Source: Promethearchaeota archaeon
GTDB taxonomy: Archaea; Asgardarchaeota; Lokiarchaeia; Helarchaeales; RDOG01
DNA length: 64,000 nucleotides
NCBI GenBank assembly: GCA_011365055.1
Contig: RDOG01000007.1
Coordinates: 151,581-215,580 of the forward strand
Reading direction: 5' to 3'
Shown piece by piece: positions 29,694 to 39,120 of this stretch; the first letter of the stretch is position 1; every line of letters starts with the position of its first letter. Under the pieces are notes generated by a model. That model was not told the DNA's origin and ran no database searches. It saw only the letters and a program-made list of their open reading frames with translations. A program made the position numbers and the translations under genes.

Positions 29694-29836
29694 TTTATAT
29701 TTGTTGAACTAAAATTAGAAAATTAATAATTTTTTTTTGTAACTCGTCAATTTTTACGAGTACAAAAAAATATTCAAGAAAATAAGATATCAGAATAAGT
29801 AATACACGTGTAATATGCAGATAATATAATAATTTT

Positions 29837-30244
29837 TTAATTATTTATAAAAAAATAAAGATTTAAAAATAAAATTAGATTGAAATTAGATATAATTTCC
29901 GAAAATTCGATACGATTCATACCATTAAAGGGTACCATCTTTGATAATTTCTTCTGATGATTATCTAAGATATAATAATTTCTATTAATTTTTTTAATAA
30001 GAAATGTTACATGTTTCTCAGGCCAAATTATTAATTTCTTCTCTAAAATTTGATAATATTTATTTTCAAATTTGAAGAGTCTTTCATTTTTAATTAATTT
30101 TTTTTCGATTATCCACTCTTTATCCCAAATTTTTAACCTATATTCATTAAATTTTGGCTTTAGATGACCTACTTTTTCCCCATGCCATTGTATGAAAGTA
30201 ATATCATTAATTGAAAAAATAAAATATTTTTGAGATAGTTTCAT
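29837..30244 (-). CDS. Hypothetical protein, 135 aa, downstream of the MuiA-like gene
   Basis: Unrecognised. Aromatic- and lysine-rich with repeated short strands (YFIFSINDITFIQWHG, YYILDNHQKKL), so probably a small beta-rich domain; the last ~20 residues are hydrophobic (FNLILFLNLYFFINN) and could be a membrane-associating tail. The start ATG has GAGG at good spacing and lies 19 bases after the MuiA-like stop codon, so the two genes are very likely one operon. Confidence 0.65.
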   Translation of the reverse strand: MKLSQKYFIFSINDITFIQWHGEKVGHLKPKFNEYRLKIWDKEWIIEKKLIKNERLFKFENKYYQILEKKLIIWPEKHVTFLIKKINRNYYILDNHQKKLSKMVPFNGMNRIEFSEIISNFNLILFLNLYFFINN

Positions 30245-30263
30245 TGAATTTCCTCTTAAAATT

Positions 30264-31919
30264 CTATGGAAGCGATGGTGTTATTGTTGTATCTTTCCCA
30301 TATTTGACAGCGTATTTGTATTTAATTTTCAATTCTTCCTCTGGTTTTAGTTCTAAATCCCAAGTAGCAATATTTAATTTAAATTTATTCGGTTTAGGGA
30401 AAAAATATTCTTCAAGATGTTTTTCATCCGGTTCAACCTCAATATCAGCACTAGCGCTATGTGGTATTCGATCTATTATGGTTATCCTACTAGCTTCCTT
30501 TCGATAATTATTAATCTTTATCTCATATTCGTAATCGTTTTCTCTCTTGCCTTTCGTGATACCTTTTTTATCTACATCACGTTTTACTAATTTTTTATCC
30601 ACTTTCATTTCAAATGATAGCCTTGTTCCTAATTTAAATTCTTCACTTGGGGAGATTGCTTTAATGTTGGTTTCTCCTACAAAGTCTCCATCAACATAGC
30701 ATTTAACAGTACCAGGTAAAAGCGTTAACTCTCCATTTCTTATTTTTTCTTGAGCAATCAACTGTTGATCAATAGAATTCCAATAGAATAATCTTGAAGA
30801 ATTAACTTCGAATTCTTGTAACATGACAGGATGTGGATTTTCATCAGCAGCAATGCTCATTTTCTTAGATATTGTGAATTTTTGGACACCAAATGTAGTT
30901 TCTGAAAATTTTGCGCTTTCAACTTCCATGTCGGTTATAATGGGCTCTTCTTCTTCTTCTTCTAGAAGTTCATCCATTGAAACTTCCTTTTCCCTTGGAG
31001 CGGGACTCGCAGGTGCAAAATCCCTTTTTATTCCCTTCATTTTTTTATCCATTAATGATGTACCCATTGACGAGGTTCGGGCATATGGTTGATAAACTGA
31101 AATATACCATGGTTCCGGATCAGTTATTCTTACAGGTTTAAAAGTTGCAGTTGAAATTTCAAGATTTACTCCATCCCAATCTTCTAAGGTCTTATTGATG
31201 ATATTAGCCATGTAATTCATGCTAGTTTTTTCTTCAGTTATCAAAATGTCATAAAATGGAACCCAAAATGCATTTTGAATTTGATACATGATAGAATAAT
31301 CAAAAATTCCATCACCATCACTTTCAATTGAAATAATTATATCATAATTTTCTTCAATCTGGGTTTGTCCCCCACCAAGCTTTTGTAATTCTTTTTGTGT
31401 TTCTAAAATTTTGGTGGATAAATCTTCAAGCTTTGAATCTAAATCTCGTATTTTCTTTTGTACTTCCATTTTTGATTGATCAGAATAATCTTGTAAACTT
31501 TTTAAATTTTCAATACTTGATTCTCCTGCAGCAAAAAATTTTGGAAACTCTATTGTAAAATTTTCAAAAATCTGAGTTAGATTTTTCTTATTATTTATGA
31601 GGTTTTCTTTATCCTCAATTAAAGCATTTTTTTCTTTTTCCATTGTTTTAAGTTTTTTTCGTAATTTATCTATTTCAATATGACCAGTTATTTCCTTATA
31701 ATTATGATTGGTTTCAACATCAATTAATTTTGCTTTAATATTTTTTCCAGAACCCTTTACCCTAACACTATTACTATCCAAATATTTAGAAATCTTCTCT
31801 AACTTTAGTTCATTTATTCCTTTTTTTAGTTTTGCTTCTCCAGTACGGGTTACTCTTGCACCATCTAAAAAAACAACAACATCAGTTAATGTAGATTCTA
31901 TTATTTTAATATCATTCAT
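30264..31919 (-). CDS. MuiA-like protein with DUF4140 and DUF4139 domains, 551 aa
   Basis: Resembles the mucoidy-inhibitor A-like family found across bacteria and some archaea. The N-terminal domain (DUF4140) is clear: VVVFLDGARVTRTGEAKLKKG and then DSNSVRVKGSGKNI within residues ~10-65. A coiled coil occupies ~75-185. The C-terminal DUF4139 beta domain begins near 195 with YQIQNAFWVPFYDILI and LEDWDGVNLEISTATFKP. A Ser/Pro- and Glu-rich linker (around 290-325, with a run of acidic residues) interrupts it. Family length is about 500-600, so the protein is complete. Biochemical role is unknown. It leads an operon with the 135-residue gene. Confidence 0.82.
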   Translation of the reverse strand: MNDIKIIESTLTDVVVFLDGARVTRTGEAKLKKGINELKLEKISKYLDSNSVRVKGSGKNIKAKLIDVETNHNYKEITGHIEIDKLRKKLKTMEKEKNALIEDKENLINNKKNLTQIFENFTIEFPKFFAAGESSIENLKSLQDYSDQSKMEVQKKIRDLDSKLEDLSTKILETQKELQKLGGGQTQIEENYDIIISIESDGDGIFDYSIMYQIQNAFWVPFYDILITEEKTSMNYMANIINKTLEDWDGVNLEISTATFKPVRITDPEPWYISVYQPYARTSSMGTSLMDKKMKGIKRDFAPASPAPREKEVSMDELLEEEEEEPIITDMEVESAKFSETTFGVQKFTISKKMSIAADENPHPVMLQEFEVNSSRLFYWNSIDQQLIAQEKIRNGELTLLPGTVKCYVDGDFVGETNIKAISPSEEFKLGTRLSFEMKVDKKLVKRDVDKKGITKGKRENDYEYEIKINNYRKEASRITIIDRIPHSASADIEVEPDEKHLEEYFFPKPNKFKLNIATWDLELKPEEELKIKYKYAVKYGKDTTITPSLP

Positions 31920-32507
31920 GTAATTAACTTCCTAAATTATTTTCTTTAAAGAATACTTCTTAAAATATTAATCTTCATTAATATATTCATTTTTAGAAGA
32001 TAAACAAATGGAATCAAGATAATAAATTAGTTATTAACATTCAACATTTATCAAAAAATAATTTGGTTTGGATAAATAGATCGAATAAAATTGTCAAATT
32101 ATATGGAATATTTTTTATTAATTTTTTCTTAAACTAATTAAAACCTTTTTTTATCTTCATGGACTTTAAATTTTCTTATCTATTTCAACAATTATTTATT
32201 TTCTTATTTATTATTGACCATTTATTGTTTATAGAAAAAAAAGATGAAATAATATTTTAATGTTTTTAGAAATTTAATACAACAATTAAAAAATTTTTAG
32301 ATTTTTGTCGGTACCTTTTTTTAGCTTGTTAAATTCATCGGATGAATAAAAATTCGTTGCATATTGCTTAAATAGGTTAAAGCTCAAATATTAACTAAAG
32401 TACAAATTAATCATGTTAAATTCAATAAGTTTTATAAATCTTCTCAGATTTGGAGTAGTATTACTTTAAGACCAATTAGGCTAAAAAATTAAAATACAAG
32501 GATTAAA
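31920..32507. other. Divergent intergenic region of 588 bp
   Basis: The longest gap apart from the giant-gene flanks, between the MuiA-like gene (minus) and the 66-residue gene (plus). It is A/T-rich throughout. TTTTATAAATC near 32430 is a TATA-box candidate for the plus-strand gene, about 75 bases before its ATG. I found no tRNA-like or GC-rich RNA block and no small frame with a ribosome binding site. Confidence 0.4.
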
Positions 32508-32708
32508 ATGGATTTAGAAGTTATTATTAGCAGAAATCGTTCTATAATGCCTTTTTTGATGCATTGTATGAATCTCTTATGTCAGAGGCATCCAGAATTT
32601 AAAAATAGTGATAAAGTTGAAGCTTTTTTTACTCAATTCATAAAAAATGAGACTGCTTCTTTAGAAGAAATGATAATAAAAACCGCAAAAGAGTATTTAT
32701 CAGAATGA
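32508..32708 (+). CDS. Small helical hypothetical protein, 66 aa
   Basis: ATG start with AAGGATTAAA directly upstream, so probably a real gene. The predicted protein is mostly helical and soluble, with two cysteines (HCMNLLCQRH) in the first half and an acidic C terminus. I do not recognise a family. A membrane protein gene follows in the same direction 90 bases later. Confidence 0.6.
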   Translation: MDLEVIISRNRSIMPFLMHCMNLLCQRHPEFKNSDKVEAFFTQFIKNETASLEEMIIKTAKEYLSE

Positions 32709-32798
32709 ATTTGAAAAAAATTATTTTATAAATTATTTTTTCTATAAATAATCATCTTTAAAGAACCTTTTAAAAAAATAAGATATGAGGTTCAAAAA

Positions 32799-33974
32799 TT
32801 GGCTCAAAGTTGGAAGACTAGAGTAATAATTTTAATAATAGTCGGATTTGTTGCCGCTGGATCTGCTTTGATTAATGCTCTTGCAATTGAAGTGGAAGTA
32901 CCAGGATTGGATACAAACGTGAAAGAAGCTTATTTTTTTCAAGATAACTATTACATGACATTTAAATTCGAGAATGGAACTTTAGGTTCAGTTTCCACGG
33001 TTCAAGTAAGAGGTATCGTAAAAAATGGAACTCATACAAACGTTACCGTTACAAAAAATGGAGTTGTTTTAGGCTCTTTTTTTGTACATCCAAATGGAAC
33101 CGTATATGAAGGTGACTCTTGCGATAATAATTACAGTATTTGGTGGATTTATGTTCCAAATCCAATGCTATCAATGGGTCAAGGACTAATAGTAGGTACT
33201 CAATATAATTTAATCGATCCAACTGGTTTTTTAGGTATTCAAAATCAATCATATTCTTTAATAGTTGATCAAAAACTTGTCTATTGGCCAGTCAATCCAG
33301 AAGTATGGATGGTTTTAGGTGCCCAAGCTAGCTTTGAAGTCTCAATTTATAATAAAACAAATAGTGTAAAAATAGCAACTGCAACTTCAGATTTAACGTG
33401 TGGTGTAATTTTTCTTTGGGATGGTGGTCAAGGAAATAGAATAAAATTAACACTTGTTGATACTAATTTTCCCATCTCCCGTAATAGAATTAATATGTTT
33501 CCTTGGGTTTTCATTCTAGGTGCCATAATCACGGTAGCTATGTATTTTTTGATGCGAAAAAGGTGGGAAAAGAAATATTTTGATGCTCTCAATGTGGAAC
33601 CCGAATCACGGAATGAAATAACTTTATTATTAATAGCTGGAATTGGAGCTGTTGCAGTTGAATTCGTTGATATTTGGTTTTATTTGCCTCTAGGGTTAGG
33701 AGGAAATTTGTTATTGCATTTAGGTTATCTAATAGGATTAGGCGTGATTTGCTATAAAGAGAAATATGGATTTCGATGGTTAATTCCTGGATTTCTCGAA
33801 ATTGCATTTGTTGCAGCCATTACTTTTGCTACTGGTGAACCCTACGTTCCCTCATTAACTGCATTTATGGGATCCTTGATTAGTTGGTTATGTATTTTAT
33901 ATATCAGCGGTTATGAACGAAATTTTGACGAAGGAAATAATGTTTTAGATAAAATAATTTCAAAATTTACTTAA
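32799..33974 (+). CDS. Membrane protein with extracellular beta domain and C-terminal membrane bundle, 391 aa
   Basis: Unknown family. An N-terminal membrane or signal helix (~9-30, IILIIVGFVAAGSALINALA) is followed by ~200 residues of beta-rich extracellular sequence with several N-x-T sequons (NGT repeated). Five further hydrophobic segments occupy ~232-375. Start is TTG with GAGGT about eight bases upstream. Its last four bases overlap the stop of the convergent SDR gene. Possible transport or envelope role; nothing diagnostic was seen. Confidence 0.75.
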   Translation: MAQSWKTRVIILIIVGFVAAGSALINALAIEVEVPGLDTNVKEAYFFQDNYYMTFKFENGTLGSVSTVQVRGIVKNGTHTNVTVTKNGVVLGSFFVHPNGTVYEGDSCDNNYSIWWIYVPNPMLSMGQGLIVGTQYNLIDPTGFLGIQNQSYSLIVDQKLVYWPVNPEVWMVLGAQASFEVSIYNKTNSVKIATATSDLTCGVIFLWDGGQGNRIKLTLVDTNFPISRNRINMFPWVFILGAIITVAMYFLMRKRWEKKYFDALNVEPESRNEITLLLIAGIGAVAVEFVDIWFYLPLGLGGNLLLHLGYLIGLGVICYKEKYGFRWLIPGFLEIAFVAAITFATGEPYVPSLTAFMGSLISWLCILYISGYERNFDEGNNVLDKIISKFT

Positions 33975-34957
33975 TTTTTTTTCTTTTTTTCTTTAAGTAA
34001 TTCAATTTTATACCAATTAAACATATTTTTGAAAATTCTTTTTGTAGGAGTTGGTTTCCACCCTAATTCTTTTGTAGCTTTTTTTGAATGCCCTGTAACT
34101 GAAACTGCACTAAGAATTGGGAGAATTTCCAATCCAAAAAACCGTGGTAATGAGGTAATTAAATCTATCAACTTGCAAAACCACTTAACCATTAATTTTG
34201 GTATGTAAATGGGCTCTTTTCTTTTTAATATGATCGCAAAATTCTGCACGAAATCTTTGAATGTAATATTAAATGAAGAAAGAATATATGCGTCACCAAA
34301 TTTCTTTTTCTCAAGTGCATAAAGAACTGCTGAAATTAAATCCTTAATGTAGACATAACTTATTAAAAAACCATCATCAATCATTACTGGGAGATTTTTC
34401 GTTAATAATGCTTTAATAACTCCATCAAAATGCGAAATATTTTCCCCTATCACGATACCAGGATGGAAAATAATAGTAGGGATCTCGTGCATATATTTTT
34501 TTACTAATTTCGTAGCAAGATATTTGGTCTCTTCATAAAAAGAAAAAAATTTTCTCTTTCTTGGTGGTTCACAAGATTCATCAATAATTTTACCTTTAGT
34601 ACTACCAAAGTAAGCAATTGAGCTAAAATATACTAAACCTCCAACTTTATACTTTTTAATGAGATCTAAAATTATTTTCGTTCCCATAACATTTACTCGA
34701 ATCATTTCATCTCTGCGATTATTCGTGAACCCAACAATAGCTGCTAAATGGAAGAATAAATCAATACCCTCTAATTCATTTTCGTAAGTTATAGGTTCTA
34801 ATAAATTACCTTTTATTATCTTAACTCCTTTTATTGGGAAATTTTCAATGTTTTCTTGGGGTAAAACTAAACAGGATATAGAATGTCCTTTTTTAATTAA
34901 TGCTTCGATCAAGTTTTTTCCAATTGCTCCAGTCCCTCCAGTAAAAAATATGTTCAA
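33971..34957 (-). CDS. NAD(P)-dependent epimerase/dehydratase (extended SDR), 328 aa
   Basis: Rossmann-fold enzyme of the extended short-chain dehydrogenase family. The cofactor loop TGGTGAIGKNL is at residues ~6-16, with the HLAA line near 70, the catalytic serine in VYFSSIAYFG and the YxxxK pair in FYEETKY. Substrate-domain lines (HPGIVIGENISH, VYIKDLISAV) are as in NAD-dependent sugar or steroid epimerases. Length is typical. A TTG start with GGGTG upstream is used. No sugar-nucleotide pathway genes are adjacent, so the substrate is open. Confidence 0.9.
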   Translation of the reverse strand: MNIFFTGGTGAIGKNLIEALIKKGHSISCLVLPQENIENFPIKGVKIIKGNLLEPITYENELEGIDLFFHLAAIVGFTNNRRDEMIRVNVMGTKIILDLIKKYKVGGLVYFSSIAYFGSTKGKIIDESCEPPRKRKFFSFYEETKYLATKLVKKYMHEIPTIIFHPGIVIGENISHFDGVIKALLTKNLPVMIDDGFLISYVYIKDLISAVLYALEKKKFGDAYILSSFNITFKDFVQNFAIILKRKEPIYIPKLMVKWFCKLIDLITSLPRFFGLEILPILSAVSVTGHSKKATKELGWKPTPTKRIFKNMFNWYKIELLKEKKKKN

Positions 34958-35160
34958 TTTAACACCCGTTTATTAAAATCAATTTTTTAAAATAATTATA
35001 CTATTCTAATGTTCTTTGAAAATTTTTTTAGCTAATTTTTTAATATCTGAATATTGTATTTGTTAAGGTTTTTTCATAAATTCCATCAAATATTCGATGG
35101 CAACACTATCTATATGATTTATATTTTTTATTTGTTATTTAATCCTTCCAGAGTTTTTAA

Positions 35161-35910
35161 TTATTTTTTTTGATTTCGCATGAGATTTGCTAAGATTTTT
35201 CTGTTTTTGAGAAAAAATTTATGAAAATAATAAAAATAATATGGAATACCTAACCACACGTTTTCAACTTTATTCTTATTGTTTTTTAAAGCTTTAAAAA
35301 TGCCTTCTATATCCGGTTCTGATTTCAAATAATTCCTAACTAATCCAAATTGCCAATAGAAATGAGCATCTGTACCTCCAATTCTAAATAGTTTTGGAAA
35401 ATTTTTTGCTAAAGCACAGCTCCTCTCATTAAGAAAAGGTGGAAATCCGAAATTCCAAATTTCAATTCCATCCAATTTGTAATTTTGTAAAATTTTAACA
35501 TTTTTTTTATAATATAAGGGAGGTCTAAATGGATGAGCTAACGCAATTAATCCTCCTTGTTCATGAATTTTATCTATCGTTTCCTCAAGTGATAAATTAG
35601 GTTTAATTTGTTCATTGATAAAATATGCAAGAATTTCAATATTTCCTTTTACACGAATCTCTTCAGCGGGTATTAAAATCAAATTTTTTCCATATTTCTT
35701 ATTACAAGTTTTAAGAAATTTCATTGCAGGTTTAATAGCTCCCATTGTATCATGATCTGTAATTGCAATAACATCGATGTTTAATTTCACTGCTGCTTTA
35801 AGCATAATTTTATAATCCATTCCATCTGAAAAATTTGTATGCACGTGAGGCTCAAGTTTTAGGATGCTATCATTCATTATAAACATCAATTTTATTGCTT
35901 CTAATTTCAT
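35161..35910 (-). CDS. PHP-domain metal-dependent phosphoesterase, 249 aa
   Basis: Metal-dependent phosphoesterase of the PHP family, related to the nucleoside 3',5'-bisphosphate and histidinol phosphatase-like group. Metal ligands are visible: LEPHVHTNFSDG near residue 20, AITDHDTMGA, PAEEI, IALAHPFRP and GGTDAHF. The ATG at 35910 lacks a ribosome binding site; an ATG at 35877 giving MNDSILKLEPHVHT is at least as likely and would suit a leaderless transcript. Substrate is unknown. Confidence 0.88.
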   Translation of the reverse strand: MKLEAIKLMFIMNDSILKLEPHVHTNFSDGMDYKIMLKAAVKLNIDVIAITDHDTMGAIKPAMKFLKTCNKKYGKNLILIPAEEIRVKGNIEILAYFINEQIKPNLSLEETIDKIHEQGGLIALAHPFRPPLYYKKNVKILQNYKLDGIEIWNFGFPPFLNERSCALAKNFPKLFRIGGTDAHFYWQFGLVRNYLKSEPDIEGIFKALKNNKNKVENVWLGIPYYFYYFHKFFLKNRKILANLMRNQKK

Positions 35911-36047
35911 AAAATGTATAATAAAATTGTTTTAATATAGAAAATTTCTTTTTTTAACAAATTGTATTAAATTCCAAACAACTAAAAAAATTGAAAAATT
36001 TAAAACAAAAGCATTCTTGATTGTTCTTAACCTATAAATAATGAATA

Positions 36048-36701
36048 ATGAGTCTCCAAAAAAAAAAAAGGTCCGTGTTAAAGTTTTCACAAAAAATTGA
36101 TGCCTTAGCTGAAATAGGAAATATCGGATCTGCACATGCTGCAAATGCATTAGCAAAAATGATAAATGAGCGGGTGGATATCGAAACTCCTGATGTTGAG
36201 ATGTTAAATGTTAATGAATTTGCTTTTCAAATGTCAAAATATGCAGAAAAATTATTCATATGTTGGAATAATGTTGAAGGAATTGTAAATGCAAGTATTC
36301 TTACTATTTTTAGGGCAAACGATGTCATCAAATTAATCTCCTTAATTCCTAAAAAAGAGTTCCAAATAAATATTGACGAATTTAAGAATTTTGATGATCT
36401 TTCTGAACCATATAAAAATGTATTAATTGAAATCGGTGATAATCTTGCTCGTAATTATGTAAATTCTTTGGGGGATTTATTAGGTCAAGAAATAACACCT
36501 CAACCACCTAGAATAAAAATGGAATTAGGAAGCGAGCTTACAACTATATTAAAAGAAGAACTTGGATTAGATGAATCATTATCGCTCATTATAAAAACTC
36601 GTTTTATGATCCAAAAATTTAATATTGAAGGTTCTATTTGTTTCATCCCAGATCATAAAAAATTGAAAGATTTATTGCGAGCATTATCTGAGTACATGTA
36701 A
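36048..36701 (+). CDS. CheC-family protein, 217 aa
   Basis: CheC family (CheY-P phosphatase / CheD partner). The first active-site signature D-x3-E-x2-N-x22-P is exact: D18, E22, N25 and P48. The second copy, in the half starting LIEIGDNLARN, has N in the first position and D in place of the catalytic N, so it is degenerate. The gene begins with a run of 12 A (36058-36069). TATAAATA at 36031-36038 is too close to the ATG, so a GTG at 36075 behind AGGTCC may be the true start. No cheA, cheY, cheD or receptor gene is nearby. It is divergent from the PHP gene. Confidence 0.82.
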   Translation: MSLQKKKRSVLKFSQKIDALAEIGNIGSAHAANALAKMINERVDIETPDVEMLNVNEFAFQMSKYAEKLFICWNNVEGIVNASILTIFRANDVIKLISLIPKKEFQINIDEFKNFDDLSEPYKNVLIEIGDNLARNYVNSLGDLLGQEITPQPPRIKMELGSELTTILKEELGLDESLSLIIKTRFMIQKFNIEGSICFIPDHKKLKDLLRALSEYM

Positions 36702-36853
36702 AATTAAATTAAAAAATGATATTTTTATTTCTTTTCTTTTCATTTTATCTTTAAAATCTAAAAATGATTAGCTTATTACCATTTCATGAAATTTGGAAGT
36801 ATGTTTTTAATTAAATTTTTCTAAAATACAATTATAACAATTTTGATGGACGT

Positions 36854-37402
36854 GTGTTTTTGGAAATACCAGGGCATTTAAAAAATACTATATCTGTTGG
36901 TGAGGACGTTTTAAGTATTTTTACCGGTGATTATTCAAGAAAAGGGAAAAAAGGTATTTCAATTAATAATGGTTTGCTCATTATAACAACCGAAAAGCTT
37001 ATCATTGAAGGTAAAAAAGATATTGAAAAAATTTTCCTCTCAAATATTTTAAATGTAGATTTATCCAAAAATAAAATTAAAATGAATAATTTCTTAAGAG
37101 ATGGATCTGAAGAAGAAAAGATTGAAATTATTATTAAAAGAAATAAGGATGAGGCTAAAAATGATTTTTCAGAACGTTGCGTTAAAATTCAATCTCATCT
37201 CGAAAGATATTTAGATGAAGCTGCGTCCACTGTAGCTGAAGATGATCAAAACAGTTTAGTTGCAAAATTATCAGCTAAAATAGAACAAAAAGTCATAATT
37301 CCAAAACCTATTGCAAGTGAAAAAGTATTTTGTTGGAATTGTGGTGAAATGCTTCCCCCAGGAGGCTCATTTTGTGCTAAATGTGGTACAAAAATAAAAT
37401 AA
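36854..37402 (+). CDS. PH-like domain protein with C-terminal zinc ribbon, 182 aa
   Basis: Residues ~1-110 show the strand pattern of a bacterial-type PH-like domain (GLLIITTEKLIIEGKKDIEK, the usual 'turn-on' strand pair, followed by a closing helix). After a helical linker, the last 25 residues are a zinc ribbon, CWNC ... CAKC. Such proteins are common in archaea and may tether to membranes or other proteins. Start is GTG. Only nine bases separate it from the SIS gene, whose GAGG ribosome binding site follows its stop codon, so they form an operon. Confidence 0.72.
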   Translation: MFLEIPGHLKNTISVGEDVLSIFTGDYSRKGKKGISINNGLLIITTEKLIIEGKKDIEKIFLSNILNVDLSKNKIKMNNFLRDGSEEEKIEIIIKRNKDEAKNDFSERCVKIQSHLERYLDEAASTVAEDDQNSLVAKLSAKIEQKVIIPKPIASEKVFCWNCGEMLPPGGSFCAKCGTKIK

Positions 37403-37411
37403 GAGGTAACA

Positions 37412-38674
37412 ATGATGTATTATAGTAAAGTTCCAGTTAGAATTGAAGAATTAGATCAAAGTTTTGAAATTTTTAATAACACTTGGATGTATCTATTAGA
37501 TCAAGTTAAATTAAACTTAGATTACGTATTTGAGAATCAAAATTCTCAATTATCTTCCTACCTTGAATTTATGACAATTAATTGGTTTGAAAAGCAAAGT
37601 AGTGGTAATAAAATTGCTTTTGCTGCAACAGGTCGCTCGCTATTTATGGGTGCAAAGATTCTAGCACATCGCTTAGCTCAAATGGGATATAATGTGGATT
37701 ATCCTCATTCTGAAAAGGAAATATCTGGTCCCCCTTTTTCTAAAATTAATAAAGATGATTGTTTAATTGCAATTTCAACTTCAGGTACAACTGCTTCAGT
37801 AGTTCAGAAAGTTGAATTTTGTAGGGAAGTCAATTGTGATATCATAATAAACACTTCAAATCCAAAATCCAAAATAACTCAAGGTGTAAGTAAATTAATT
37901 TTGGATGTACCTGAGAAGCATGAATTGGATTTTTTAACGGATAAATATAAGGGCAAATTTTTTGCTCCATTAGGGACTGCTTCTGAAATAACTCATTTTA
38001 TATTTGCAGAGACTATTAGTCGAGGCATTTATGAAGTAAAAAATGATTCAAAGACTATAGATTCTGCAATTAATATAATGAAAGAAACATATAATAAGAT
38101 GATAGAAAATGCAAGGGGTCATATAACAAAATGTATTCAATCTTCCGAAGAAGATTTGAAGAATTTTCTTACGAATTTGATACTTAAATATTTTTCACAA
38201 CATACAGTTCATCTTTTAGGAAGAGGAAAAATATATGATGTTCAAATTGCTCCATTTGAAATGAGATTACGTCAAATGCCTCATGGTTACGTTACAAGCA
38301 TAATTGGATACAGTCCTAAAAACAGACCTGTCCGTCCTGGACAGATTGCACTTCTTAGCACAGGTTCTGGAGCTTTAAGTATGACTGCAAAAAGAGTAAA
38401 GGACTTTGGTGCACTACTTATAGGAATTACCTCTCAGAAACAAAGTGAATTTTTTGATGAATTGGACATTAAAATATTATTACCTGGTAGAATAACTAAA
38501 AAACCATATGATTGGGAAAAACGGCAATATGAAGGTGGACATGCAGAGTTTGCGCCAGATGGTTCTCAATATGAGTTTAATGGGTCTTTATTGCTAGAAT
38601 CAATTTTTGCAGGTCTTTGTAATTATATTGGAATTACAGAAAGTGACTTGAAATTTGGGCATGCAAATCTTTAA
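37412..38674 (+). CDS. Double SIS-domain sugar-phosphate-binding protein, 420 aa
   Basis: Two SIS (sugar isomerase) lobes. The first has ATGRSLFMGAKILAHRLAQM and AISTSGTTASVVQKV (~70-145), resembling 6-phospho-3-hexuloisomerase; the second has LLGRGKIYDVQIAPFEMRLRQM and LLSTGSGALSMTAKRVKDFG (~270-345). SIS proteins bind phosphosugars as isomerases, aminotransferase lobes or regulators. No glutaminase domain is present, so this is not GlmS. Start is the first of two consecutive ATG codons, with GAGG upstream. It is cotranscribed with the PH-like/zinc-ribbon gene. Confidence 0.85.
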   Translation: MMYYSKVPVRIEELDQSFEIFNNTWMYLLDQVKLNLDYVFENQNSQLSSYLEFMTINWFEKQSSGNKIAFAATGRSLFMGAKILAHRLAQMGYNVDYPHSEKEISGPPFSKINKDDCLIAISTSGTTASVVQKVEFCREVNCDIIINTSNPKSKITQGVSKLILDVPEKHELDFLTDKYKGKFFAPLGTASEITHFIFAETISRGIYEVKNDSKTIDSAINIMKETYNKMIENARGHITKCIQSSEEDLKNFLTNLILKYFSQHTVHLLGRGKIYDVQIAPFEMRLRQMPHGYVTSIIGYSPKNRPVRPGQIALLSTGSGALSMTAKRVKDFGALLIGITSQKQSEFFDELDIKILLPGRITKKPYDWEKRQYEGGHAEFAPDGSQYEFNGSLLLESIFAGLCNYIGITESDLKFGHANL

Positions 38675-38767
38675 TTGAATTTAATCTTCAAATTTTTTAC
38701 TTTTTTCACTAATATCTTTTTTATTTCTTTTTAACTCATCTGATTGGTAATAAACTTGCATGTAACA

Positions 38768-38804
38768 CTTTATTTATATATGAACATGAAATTTTTTACA
38801 TGAA
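38768..38804 (+). promoter_or_regulatory. TATA-like element and ACATGAA direct repeat before the RHH gene
   Basis: CTTTATTTATATATG (38768-38782) is a TATA-box candidate. It is followed by two copies of ACATGAA, at 38784-38790 and 38798-38804, 14 bp apart, in the likely start-site region of the RHH regulator gene. Ribbon-helix-helix proteins usually bind tandem half-sites and repress their own promoter, so this is a candidate operator. Confidence 0.4.
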
Positions 38805-38831
38805 TAAATCACCTTTAATGATGGTGGCTAT

Positions 38832-38987
38832 ATGTTAAGAGAACGAGGATACAGACAAGTTTCTTTACCTATTGCGTTAGTTGAAAAAATCGAAGAGTAT
38901 TTAGTTAAACATCCTGAATTAGGGTTTACTAGCGTTCCAGAATTTATAAGACAAGCAATTAGAGAAAAGCTTAACCATGTAAAATAA
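38832..38987 (+). CDS. Ribbon-helix-helix DNA-binding protein, 51 aa
   Basis: A small gene reading MLRERGYRQVSLPIALVEKI at its N terminus, followed by EYLVKHPELGFTSVPEFI and RQAIREKL. This is the RHH fold: the strand residues RQVSLP contact DNA, then two helices joined by a Gly-Phe turn. Archaeal RHH regulators of 45-60 residues have just this form. ATG is preceded by GGTGG at good spacing. It probably represses its own promoter and may act on neighbours. No toxin gene is adjacent in the same transcript: the next gene, 134 bp on, is the PflX-like protein. Confidence 0.85.
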   Translation: MLRERGYRQVSLPIALVEKIEEYLVKHPELGFTSVPEFIRQAIREKLNHVK

Positions 38988-39120
38988 AAGCTTTTCTTTA
39001 TTACGTAAATTTATACTAAATTTTTTCAATTAACTAATATTATCTCTTTTATTACAGATATAATCAACTAATAATGATTATTTTTTGTTTATACAAATTA
39101 GTAGGTAATATAAACAAGTA

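Noticed and set aside
31920..32507. Structured RNA in the longest ordinary gap
   Set aside because: No GC-rich block, T-loop signature or long inverted repeat; the stretch is uniformly A/T-rich.
36058..36069. Run of 12 A in the CheC start region as a programmed frameshift site
   Set aside because: It lies at the uncertain N terminus; the alternative GTG after it removes the need for any shift.
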